NCBI RefSeq assembly: GCF_001949145.1 | Contig: NW_019091509.1 | Span: 293,067 to 309,427, forward strand | Length of the DNA stretch: 16,361 nucleotides | Source of the DNA: Acanthaster planci | Lineage: Eukaryota; Echinodermata; Asteroidea; Valvatida; Acanthasteridae | Direction of reading: 5' to 3' | Shown here: piece by piece, positions 8,481 through 16,141 of the stretch | How the letters are laid out: every line of letters starts with the position of its first letter | Position numbering within the stretch: the stretch's first letter is position 1 | Notes under the pieces: generated by a model | Told to the model about the DNA's origin: nothing | Databases searched by the model: none | Seen by the model: only the letters and a program-made list of their open reading frames with translations | Position numbers and translations under genes: made by a program

Positions 8481-8849
8481 TTCCTATTTTAAAATTCCCA
8501 GTTTAAGAAAATCATGAGTAAACCGTGGTTTTCAGTCCAAAAATGTTTAAGAAAATAACAACCATAAGTTTTGAATTAAAGTGTATCCCTCGCTAATCAT
8601 TTTTCACCAAATCCCACACGCCTTTCCAAAGTAAAATCTGAAATTCGCCCTCTGCTGTTCACACCAGCAATAATTGGTTTCGTCCCATTTTTGCATGCAC
8701 CATGTGCAGCTTGGTGTTGGTTACCAGCTAAAATGTTAATGTACTTACGTTGCGTCTGTACATGTGGGACGGCAACTTTCGCGCAAGACAAGCTAATTTA
8801 GTGCCAGGGCCCTTGTATTAACAAGAGTTAAATGTAGTGTGTAGTAGAC

Positions 8850-9491
8850 AAACATGTACATGTACAACCCTATACCAGAATATTAAATAATCAAAATTAA
8901 AAAAAAAATCACATGACATCATCATGACATCATCCATCTGGAATAATTCTTGTATTTAGGTTTTTGTTGGCTGTCACTTTGATAATGATCAAACATCGCA
9001 AAGTTACCAAAATGGTGGCTTAAAAACGTATAAAGTCAAAGAGCTAAAAATCCCTGTGCAGAGATACTGCTCCTTTAAACTCATGTCTTGTGATTTGCGT
9101 TTAAATTGAAAAAGTTTTATGAAATATTACTTGATATTTTGAGTCTTGGGTATATTTGCATTCAAAAGGGTGAATTTAGTATTTCTCTTTTGTTCTGGTC
9201 GTAATTCTTGGTCGAAGTTGAGGATTGCGCACTCATTAAGCTCGATAATAGTGTGTAGTACAAAAACGTGTACAATCCCTATGGACAAAAACTGTACCTT
9301 TAATCTCATGTCACGTGACCACTGGTGATGTCGTTATGACAATTGTGTTCTGGGACCCTCTTTATGTGGTGGAGACTGAGTCTACACAAACATGAAATCA
9401 GTTAGATTGACTAGAGTCCCGAAGTTCGGCTGTTGAAAACTATGTACAAAACTAATGGGGAAAAATTAAATATTCAAAAATCAATAGAAAA
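8850..9491 (+). repeat. Degenerate ~175 bp tandem array, block II
   Basis: The array resumes after the insertion. Marker phrases are GTACAACCCTATACC (8862), GTATAAAGTCAAAGAGC (9027), GTACAATCCCTATGGAC (9270) and GTACAAAACTAATGGGG (9444), spaced 165, 243 and 174 bp. A long stretch matches block I in order: TTACCAAAATGGTG, GGGTATATTTG, TCTCTTTTGTTCTGG, TTCTGGGACC, CAAACATGAAATCAGT. 9310-9319 is GTCACGTGAC, a perfect 10-bp palindrome, and 8910-8932 is built of CATGACATCATCATGACATC. Confidence 0.8.
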
Positions 9492-9599
9492 CTACAGGTT
9501 CTGTGTCTGTCACAGGGATAGGACACGGGACTTTTTTGCCTTTTTGTTGTTCTGAAGAAAAGTGCCTTGTTGGCATATCGTCAGTTTCTATAAAATATT

Positions 9600-10090
9600 C
9601 ATATTCATACACTGACATATTTTTAGGTTTAACAAAAAGACATGCGCTTCAGGAGATATACTGTTCATAAGTGCTTTGAAAACTGCACGTTTTATGTCAT
9701 GTGATTCGTCATGCGATGACATCATCATCACATCAGGTCAATTTTTCTCTAAAGCACTCTCCTTGGATATCTGGAAGGTTTGAACCCAATCAAACATGTA
9801 CTTCACAAGATATAGTTCTCTGAAGAGTGCACCTTTAATGTCATGTGACATGATCATCTGTTGATGTCATCATTACATGACATCAATTTTCATTTATAAC
9901 ACTTCACTGTCTAAATACATGTACCTGCCGAGTTTCAATCCAATCAGACATGTACTTCAGGAGATACAGTGTATAGCACTTTAAAGGACGCACCTTTAAT
10001 GTCACGTGACTTGTCTGCTGATGACATTTCATCACATTAGGTTAATCTCCGTTTATAAACCTTCCTTTCCTGCACATGTAAAGATTTCAA
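9600..10090 (+). repeat. Degenerate tandem array, block III (~140-160 bp units)
   Basis: Three successive copies of a related unit. Markers are CTTCAGGAGATATAC (9648), CTTCACAAGATATAG (about 9797) and CTTCAGGAGATACAG (about 9956). Each is followed by CACCTTTAATGTCA-type sequence at about 9690, 9831 and 9990 (141 and 159 bp apart). Each unit carries GTCAYRTGAY (GTCATGTGAT, GTCATGTGAC, then perfect GTCACGTGAC at 10001-10010) and a TGATGTCATC-like element. Units share a CAATCCAATCA-GACATGTACTTC phrase. Confidence 0.8.
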
Positions 10091-10554
10091 TCCAACTGGT
10101 ACAATACTGAATGCAATAAAAGATATTATTTTGTTATCGTAGCAAGAGCACCGATTAGAGATTGCAAACATTTTTCCCCTTAGGCATTCCATACAGTGGG
10201 ATCTGCTCTCCACACCATGTGCTTGGCAATTGTCCAATTCCTGAGTATATAGTCAATGCACTGTCCACTGCCTGCGTTATCTATAGGCAGATATTGGGCG
10301 TCTATGCTACAGTAGCCAATGCACAATTTGTGAGTGGGAAGTTTGAGTTCGCAAATATTGTAAAGGGGGTTTTCGTTATCGGCACTTCAGCTGTGTGAAG
10401 AATTATCGGTACACCACTCATGCATGTCATGCAATTGACTTCAATGTTTTAGCTATCATCTAAAGAACAATTCACGCATAAATCTGTTACGGTTGATTTT
10501 TTGCTGAAGCATGTGTGTATTTTGAATGATTAAAAATGATCACCTTAAATAACT
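10091..10554. other. Unassigned gap between array blocks
   Basis: 10162-10398 holds a plus-strand frame preceded by a pyrimidine tract and AG (ATTTTTCCCCTTAG, ending near 10182). It could be an exon with acceptor and reads G-I-P-Y-S-G-I-C-S-P-H-H-V-L-G-N-C. No downstream donor in a supporting position and no family could be identified, so it is not called as a gene. The rest shows nothing. Confidence 0.4.
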
Positions 10555-11010
10555 GATTGTAGTTTTACACCTGATGATGTCATCTTTGAGGACCATCTCT
10601 TCCCTTCTAGGTCTTTCTTTATTGTAACTGTGAGTAGGATCCAAGCTTGCTAATTTGACTAAACAATCTCTTGAAAGTATACAATGTCAATGAGAAAAAT
10701 AAAATATTTCAAATTTCAAATAATGATTCAAAAGATTACATCATGACGTCAGTGAAACAGAGTAAACATTGCTCTTAGGTCTTCCTATGGTGTAACTTTG
10801 GTGAAAATACATCTCTGCAGAGTGACCAAATAACCCTTGAAAAGTGCGTACAAAATGAATCAGACGATGTCATCATGACATAATGCTTCACGGCACATGT
10901 ATCTTTGGCACAGAGTTTTTCTATTTCCTACAGGATATCTGCAAAGTTTCAATCCATAGGAACATGTACATCAGGTGATAGGGCTTCAGAGAGTGCACGT
11001 TTAATGGCAT
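10555..11010 (+). repeat. Degenerate tandem array, block IV
   Basis: Phrases of blocks I-II recur: GTAACTGTGAGTAGGATC (10625) and GTAACTTTGGTGAAAATAC (10791), 166 bp apart. TATACAATGTCAATGAG (10677) and GTACAAAATGAATCAG (10848) are about 170 bp apart. It contains a perfect CRE (TGACGTCA, 10744-10751), GATGATGTCATC (about 10573) and GATGTCATCATGACAT (about 10865). The final part (ACATCAGGTGATAGGGCTTC, GCACGTTTAATGGCATCATG) matches the block III unit. That ties all four blocks to one family. Confidence 0.75.
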
Positions 11011-11859
11011 CATGTTATTTTTGTCTACATCACTTCTCTTTGTGGCTGCCTTAATGATTGCCACAATTAATAGACAATGTTGAATTCCATCAAGTGAGGG
11101 CGCACAACACTCTTGGTAATACACATACAAATTTAAATCACAAAAGCTTGCAGAAACTTTTTATTAGACTTTCAGTTCGGTTTGTACGCGAGACCAAATT
11201 TCAACATCTCTTCAATATGTTCGAAATAAAGTGACCCTGATTGGGATCGCAGATAACAACACAAGGTTTCCCTTGTCGACTAAAAAGCATAATGGGCAAC
11301 AAACGATGTAATGAATAGTTATTTCAAATATGTGCACTGAATTTATTTTGTGTACCTTAAGCTCGTATAATTAATAGACTACCAGTGTTTGTAACTGTTG
11401 CTTTGTTGGAACGTACAATTTAATATCAATCAGGTAGTACTACTACGAAATGTTGAAGTTCATCATGTGAGGGAGCAGTTCAGTTTTCTCATAAGGGTTT
11501 GATAGCGCGAATGATGATCTTCTTCTGTTGTGTTTACATTTGATCAACCCTGACGGTCTAGGGTGTATGTAAAATCTTAAAATCAGAGGAATGGGAATTG
11601 TTAGGGATATTGGTATACACAAACTTAGAAATGTCAATTTTAAAGATGGGAAGAAACTAACACATACATCAATTTCACACAATTCCTTCAAAAGTACAAC
11701 TTCTTGTTGCCTATTTGAAAAATCTGCAAGTGCACATCAGAACTCTGAATGTGGAATTTAAGTGTATGTTGAAAAATATACTCAAAGTATTGAACATGAA
11801 ACCTGGTCTAGAGGTTAAAGGATTATCAGAGTTGAATGCTCAAGTGTCCTTCTCTTCAT
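11011..11859. other. Unassigned AT-rich stretch
   Basis: No gene, strong repeat or regulatory site recognised. The 82-codon minus frame at 11443-11691 is rich in L, I, P and S in a low-complexity manner and has no motif. Confidence 0.5.
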
Positions 11860-12002
11860 TTATGACACATTAAGGGAAAAACTGCTTTTGTATGTGCTTT
11901 AGGAGATTTTACTATTGTGTATTACATGTATATAAAATCGGTGAGGTGTTTTTTGGCCCAGATTTCCAGACATACTTAAGAAGACAAGGGAACACAAAAT
12001 AT

Positions 12003-12719
12003 GAGGCTCTTGTGAATGTGGAAAACATCACATAATTCGGAAACTTGTAATCACAATTTCTGCGGTAATTTTGAAAAAAGTGTTGGGCCTTGTACACATA
12101 TAGTACTTCTCATGTCCTATTGTATGCAGTTTTTCAGATCATCTTGGTATTTTGATGAAGTCCTTCTGCAGAACAATCTTGCATTTCCACTGACAACACC
12201 TGGGACACCACAGACTTCCTCCCTGTATGTGTTGTTAAACATTCTTCCGTGTCATCTAAAAATGGAAAATATATTCATTATGCATCAGTTTATGTATTGA
12301 TGCCTGGAAAAAAGGTGTCAGAAGTTTTAGCGCTTTTGATATCACTTAGCTACATAGGATTAGGAATGTTATAGTTGGGGACCAGACATACGCATGTTGA
12401 TCATTAAGCGATTTGCATTATTACATGTATGGGTCCCCCTCTACTCTTTGCTCATGACTGCCTTTATCAGAACTGGCCATTTCTTGTGTGTCAATACCAA
12501 CAGCAGGCCTTGTACATGTAAGTACCAATTACCTTGTTATTTTCTTTGCAATTGGTTGTCCAACATTTTCCTTCATATTGGGTAGCCGTGCATGGATAAG
12601 TAACCGCATTATATTCCCATCCTTGAAAATAAAATCAGGAGAACATGATTTCATTTGAGTAGCAGAATGAACGATACCTTTACAAAGCAAATAATGGGGA
12701 TCAACTACTGTAAAAATAT
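12003..12719 (-). repeat. Array unit 1 (short, with an internal deletion)
   Basis: About 717 bp. It contains degenerate B (12004-12075), A (12127-12240) and C (12533-12625) segments. At 12693 the sequence reads AAGCAAATAATGGGGATC, whereas the other units have ~235 bp of spacer between GCAAATA and ATGGGG. The same spacer lies before unit 1 and before unit 3, so its absence here is best read as a deletion. An extra TACATGTA is present at 12513-12520. Confidence 0.75.
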
Positions 12720-12777
12720 CAGGATCTTGTGAGTGCTGAAATGTTTGCACTATTCTTCCAAAACCATATTGAAACAT
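12529..12777 (-). CDS. 82-codon frame across fused array segments (doubtful)
   Basis: Minus-strand frame from ATG near 12777 to a stop at 12529. It begins M-F-Q-Y-G-F-G-R-I-V just after an acceptor-like TCTTTCAATAAG/TTTGCAG-type context (AAAATTGCAG on the minus strand). It runs through K-E-N-V-G-Q-P-I-A-K-K-I-T-R and stops at a TAA that overlaps a donor-like AAGGTAATT. It joins array segments B and C because the spacer normally between them is missing. The homologous frames in units 2 and 3 are broken by stops and frameshifts. No domain was recognised. It may be a frame created by deletion rather than an inherited gene. Confidence 0.2.
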   Translation of the reverse strand: MFQYGFGRIVQTFQHSQDPDIFTVVDPHYLLCKGIVHSATQMKSCSPDFIFKDGNIMRLLIHARLPNMKENVGQPIAKKITR

Positions 12778-13978
12778 TTCTGCAATTTTCTTTCAATAAG
12801 TTGTAGTGGTTACACATACATGTACAAGTAAATCTCACTTCCTGTCGATTGCAGTTTTTTAGATAATCTTGTTACAAGCACTTTGATGTAGCAGTTCTTA
12901 CCATTCTGTGGACCAGTCCTGGTTCAACTGCATTTCCCTCAGTGATACCGGGGACATCTACCGGTAACATGTGCATGTATGAAGACTGCCTTCACGTCTG
13001 TGCAGATGAACATCGGTATCATCACAAAAAAGGAACACATTTATTACAGGTGCACCAGTTTATGTGTTCATGCATGGAAAACTCATGTCAGAACTTGGAC
13101 ACAAGCATCGCCCGTGTTCATGTATTTCTGGGATCTCATTAAATGGGGAGTATGTGGGGACCTGAATCTTAAAGCGGGGGACCAGGCACGTGGGTGTTGA
13201 TGAGGAAACCAGTCATGAAGGCGGTACATGGATGCCCCCCCCCACACACACAAGTGTGTATTTGCCTGCAACAGGGAACCCCCTGTTGTTCCTCTTGTTT
13301 GTATACTAACTTTTTTAGAAGACCACCCATATGTTTTGTACCCAGTTGTCAATTGAGGACCATCTGTCAATCGGCAACCTTATTGTCCTCTATTGTTCAG
13401 GGTCCCCAATTGAATGCAGAAACAAACTCACAAACACACCCACACACAAACTTTGCTTCATAACTGCATCGATCAGAACTGGCAATATGTCTACATGTAT
13501 ATGTCAATGCAACAGTAGGCCTTTATACCATTACCTGTTAATATCCTTGCCTTGTCAGGTTGTATAGCATCTTCCTTTATCGTGGGTACCCAAGCCTCTG
13601 ACATGTATGTAACTGCAGTTATTTTGAATTCCAATGCTCTGAACTAACAGAGAGAACAAATTTATCTCTAGGTTTCACTTCAGCAGCAACAAGAAGGGTA
13701 CCTATACATAGAAGCAAATATAAAGAAAGAAACAGCTTACATGTACATAAATATGTAAATAATCAAACACTGTGAACCAGTAGTAATATGTTTTTGTCTT
13801 TGGGGAATAACAATGAAATATGCATATTGTGTTTTGAAATACATGTATGAAGCAAACAACTGCTTTCATGTCTTGGGGCATTTTTCGTTAAGTGTATCAT
13901 ATAAAAACTGTCAACTTCTTTTCTGTCCTGAAGATTTCCAGACACTTCACATGACATGGGGATCAGTTGAAAATACTG
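12720..13978 (-). repeat. Array unit 2 (longest)
   Basis: About 1,259 bp. The A segment (12902-12985) reads D-V-P-G-I-T-E-G-N-A-V-E-P-G-L-V-H-R-M on the minus strand and ends at a GTAAGA donor, with an in-frame TGA upstream. The C segment (13535-13643, 109 bp) is flanked on the minus strand by acceptor TTCTCTCTGTTAG and donor GTAATGG. It is open throughout, including E-A-W-V-P-T-I-K-E-D. It carries an extra TACATGTA at 13492-13499 and ~190 bp extra between its CA tracts. Confidence 0.8.
13234..13256 (+). repeat. Poly-C plus CA tract in unit 2
   Basis: A nine-C run followed by CACACACACA and GTGTGT, at the equivalent place to the C/CA tract of unit 3. A second CA-rich tract lies at 13425-13449. 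The ~190 bp between them has no counterpart in unit 3. Confidence 0.85.
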
Positions 13979-14960
13979 GGATCTTATGAATGCTGAAAAC
14001 TTTACACTATTCTTCCAAACCAGTTTGAAATTTTTTTGCAGTTGTCTGTCAATAAATTATAGCACTTACATGTACACATTCAAGTAAACCGACTTCCTGT
14101 CGATTAGATTTTTTTTACACAATCTTGTTACAAGTACTTTGATAAAGCTCTTCTCACCGTTCTGTGGCTTCGTCCTTTTGCTTCGACTGCATGCATCTTT
14201 GAAACCAGGGACATCTAACATGAATGAAGACTCCTCTCGAGTGTTGATGAACATCTGTATCATCGCAAAAGGAAAATATTTATTACAGGTGCCCCAGTTC
14301 ATGTGTTGATGCATGGAAAACTGATATCAGAACTCAGACACAATAATACAGCATACATGTTTTCAATGGCCCACATGTAGCAACCTTGGGTTCTCACTCA
14401 ATGGGAAGTACGTGGGGATCTGAATGTTTAAGTAGGGGATCGGGCAAGTGGATGTTGATGAGGGTTCTGTTCATGATGGCGTTACATGGATGCCCCCCCA
14501 CACACACCCACATACACTCCCACACACGCACAAACTTTGCTTCATGACTACATTAATCAGAACAGGCAATCTTTCTGTATGTCAGTGTAACAGTAGGGCT
14601 TTTTGCCATTACCAGTTAATATCCTTGCTTGATTATAAAAACAGCAGCTTCCTGTATCATGGGTACCCGCGTCTCTCATATCTACAGTGTAACTGCAATG
14701 ATGTTGAATTCCAGTGCTCTGAACTAGCATGGAAAACAGATTTTTCTCTAGCTCTCACTCCAGCAGCAACATGAAGGATACCTATACACACAAAGCAAAT
14801 AAAGAGATTTAAATATTCCATATGATCAGCTTACGTTGACATGTAAATAACCATAGGTTTACATTAAAATTTCAAACATTTTTGGATATACCATGACCCC
14901 ATAAGAACACGGTTTGTCTTCTGGGGGCCATATGTGCACGGTGAGTGTTTTAGGGGACGT
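13979..14960 (-). repeat. Array unit 3
   Basis: Same order of parts as unit 2, fading into unrelated sequence after about 14960. The A segment reads S-S-F-M-L-D-V-P-G-F-K-D on the minus strand, within an 82-codon frame at 14066-14314, followed by a GTGAGA donor-like site. The C segment at 14613-14723 keeps acceptor- and donor-like borders but has in-frame stops (reading ...V-T-L-stop). This argues that at least this copy is not a functional exon. Confidence 0.8.
14490..14532 (+). repeat. C/CA microsatellite in unit 3
   Basis: Seven C's followed by CACACACCCACATACACTCC and CACACACGCACA. The 5' flank GTTACATGGATG and 3' flank AACTTTGCTTCATGAC match unit 2. Confidence 0.85.
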
Positions 14961-15363
14961 TACACAGTTCAATGTCTATGTTCAGCATAATCATAAATCT
15001 TTCGCAAATTCTGGTTTGATTTGCCTTTGAATAAAATCAATCACACTAAAATCATTGAATAATGGGCTCAGGAGGGAGTATAATGAACATGCGCAAGTTC
15101 ATCTCTGGATTGTGCTGAACACACAGGACGTACATGTACATAATAGTTATGGTATCAATGCTGTTCTGAGCTATGGTCTGAGTAACTTAAACTCAGCAAA
15201 TCACCATTTGAATCATTTGGACATGGTCAGACGCCACTCAGGATATGTCAGTGCAAATTTAGAGCTAATTTGAGTCAGTTCAGTTTCCCCTAACATCACA
15301 GTCCAGAGCTACAGAGCACAGTAAGTGCAGACAAAAACTTGCAATTGAGAATGTTTCTTAATG
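14961..15363. other. Unassigned stretch
   Basis: No gene recognised. 15178-15197 is a small hairpin (CTGAGT...ACTCAG). A 72-codon plus frame (15055-15273) has no motif and begins at TTG rather than ATG. Confidence 0.5.
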
Positions 15364-15525
15364 CTAATTGCCTACCAGAAGCAGTTCCAGCACTTCATCC
15401 ATCCAGCTTCCAAACCCAGCTGCCCGCTGCACTATACCCTCCAAGTGCTTGTTGTACATGTATATGTGTGATTGCATATGGAGTCGCTCGTTGGGTACAC
15501 CCATGCTCATGATCATTGTGATCAT
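15364..15525 (-). CDS. Candidate coding exon of an unidentified minus-strand gene
   Basis: From ATG at 15525 (minus strand) a 53-codon frame runs to a stop at 15364-15366. Its first 50 codons end at 15376, immediately before GTAGGC, a plausible donor, leaving the intron in phase 0. The peptide ends K-H-L-E-G-I-V-Q-R-A-A-G-F-G-S-W-M-D-E-V, followed by L-E-L-L-L, a convincing amphipathic helix with coding-like codon choice. An in-frame TGA lies five codons upstream of the ATG, so either translation starts here or an acceptor (CCGAACAG, poor pyrimidine tract) lies close by. No family was recognised. The same DNA is open on the plus strand (15368-15643), serine-rich then hydrophobic, which is the main competing reading. 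Confidence 0.35.
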   Translation of the reverse strand: MITMIMSMGVPNERLHMQSHIYMYNKHLEGIVQRAAGFGSWMDEVLELLLVGN

Positions 15526-15639
15526 GCCTGTTCGGTGTCAACTCCCTCCGCAATTTCTTGCTCTGGTGCATAAATTTGGTTTTACATGTAGTTTAGCTTT
15601 TTTGGGATTACTTTGGAATCCTCTAATCAAGCCAAGTCC

Positions 15640-15783
15640 ATGAAGCACTCATATAGTGCAATTTCAGGTCCGGGAAGTCCCAAGAGAGGTCCTGAGAAAA
15701 CACGTGCACGTCGAAAATATCGTCCCGATGTGTTGGGTGTGACCGCGCAAATGGTCGATACGTGCATGGACAAAATGCTTTAA
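15640..15783 (+). CDS. Small basic open frame, candidate coding segment
   Basis: ATG at 15640 opens 47 codons ending at TAA 15781-15783. The product is basic and proline/serine-containing in its first half (S-G-P-G-S-P-K-R-G-P-E-K-T-R-A-R-R-K-Y-R), which resembles a nuclear-localisation or phosphorylation-prone segment. It continues with a short hydrophobic end (V-L-G-V-T-A-Q-M-V-D). The frame stays open for 16 codons upstream of the ATG, so it could instead be the 3' part of a spliced exon. CpG content here is higher than in the window as a whole. A minus-strand frame (15623-15847) covers the same DNA. No family recognised. Confidence 0.25.
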   Translation: MKHSYSAISGPGSPKRGPEKTRARRKYRPDVLGVTAQMVDTCMDKML

Positions 15784-15880
15784 ACAATTGGTTGAGGCCT
15801 GACATACATGTAAACTCTCCGAGTTCATTTTCCTCGATATTTTGCACGATTTTTCACATTTTTCTAGCCAAATTATCTAG

Positions 15881-16141
15881 AAATCATGCAATAAGACTGT
15901 GCAACAGCGCTTACATCCACCGATCGCACAGATCAGGGCCGTTTTCCAATACTCAACGTCGTCTGCGTCTCAGGCTTCGTTCCCAAAAGCAATCCCCGAT
16001 TGTGGGCCTGAAGCATTTAAATTACATTGGATTACTGTAATTTTTGGCTTTCTTGCATCATATTTGATGTTCTGTGGCACTATTAGACTGATCACTGCGC
16101 TTATAGCTTCAAAGTCAGCTAGTAAAAAAAAAAACAGTTGA
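15881..16141 (+). CDS. Candidate terminal exon or frame with one membrane segment
   Basis: An open stretch of 86 codons follows TTATCTAG (an acceptor-like AG at 15880 that is also the in-frame stop) and ends at TGA 16139-16141. There is no ATG before the hydrophobic part, so it would need splicing from an upstream exon. The N-terminal part is basic and hydroxylated (R-A-V-F-Q-Y-S-T-S-S-A), reminiscent of a mitochondrial presequence cleavage region. It is followed by one strong membrane span (I-T-V-I-F-G-F-L-A-S-Y-L-M-F-C-G) and a lysine-rich end (S-A-S-K-K-K-N-S) coded by an A-run. No family was recognised. T-rich DNA often yields chance membrane-like peptides, so this stays doubtful. Confidence 0.25.
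   Translation, partial: KSCNKTVQQRLHPPIAQIRAVFQYSTSSASQASFPKAIPDCGPEAFKLHWITVIFGFLASYLMFCGTIRLITALIASKSASKKKNS

Larger units (their letters stand above)
7843..8849. mobile_element. Insertion splitting the array; candidate non-autonomous DNA transposon
   Basis: Array homology stops at about 7842-7850 and resumes at about 8830-8849, leaving ~1 kb of unrelated sequence. TAATACAAG at 7857-7865 is perfectly inverted at 8812-8820 (CTTGTATTA). Looser matching reaches CTC (7852-7854) and GAG (8825-8827). AGTAGAC occurs on both sides (7844-7850 and 8843-8849) and could be a 7-bp target duplication. Alternatively, the left end CAGTAGACTCTCGGTAATAC resembles pogo/Tigger-type termini, in which case AGTAGAC belongs to the element. 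The class is undecided. No transposase was recognised inside. Confidence 0.5.
11860..14960 (-). repeat. Tandem array of ~0.7-1.26 kb units (three units plus a partial)
   Basis: Units were delimited by (A/G)TCTTRTGAATGCTG-like phrases at about 12004, 12721 and 13980. Matching order of parts: GATTTCCAGACA spacer, block B (ATTCTTCCAAA, TTTCTGCA), block A (ACTTCCTGTCGATT, GTTACAAGYACTTTGAT), then ACAGGTGCMCCAGTT and TGATGCATGGAAAA. After these come GGGGAYC...GTTGATGAGG, C- and CA-runs, CTTTGCTTCATGACT, ATCAGAACTGGC, and block C (CCATTACC, GGGTACCC, GAATTCCA). Spacer sequence also precedes unit 1 (about 11860-12002). Unit 2 carries ~190 bp extra between two CA tracts. Confidence 0.85.

Noticed and set aside
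12003-14960. GTPase G3-like motif (hydrophobics then D-V-P-G) in array block A
   Set aside because: No P-loop or other GTPase motif found nearby. The motif is too short, and one of three copies has lost the aspartate.
663-14960. CRISPR array
   Set aside because: Repeats here are contiguous minisatellites or long diverged units without regular spacers; the context is eukaryotic.
15055-15273. 72-codon plus frame
   Set aside because: Starts at TTG, no motif, no splice signals in supportive places, length within chance expectation.
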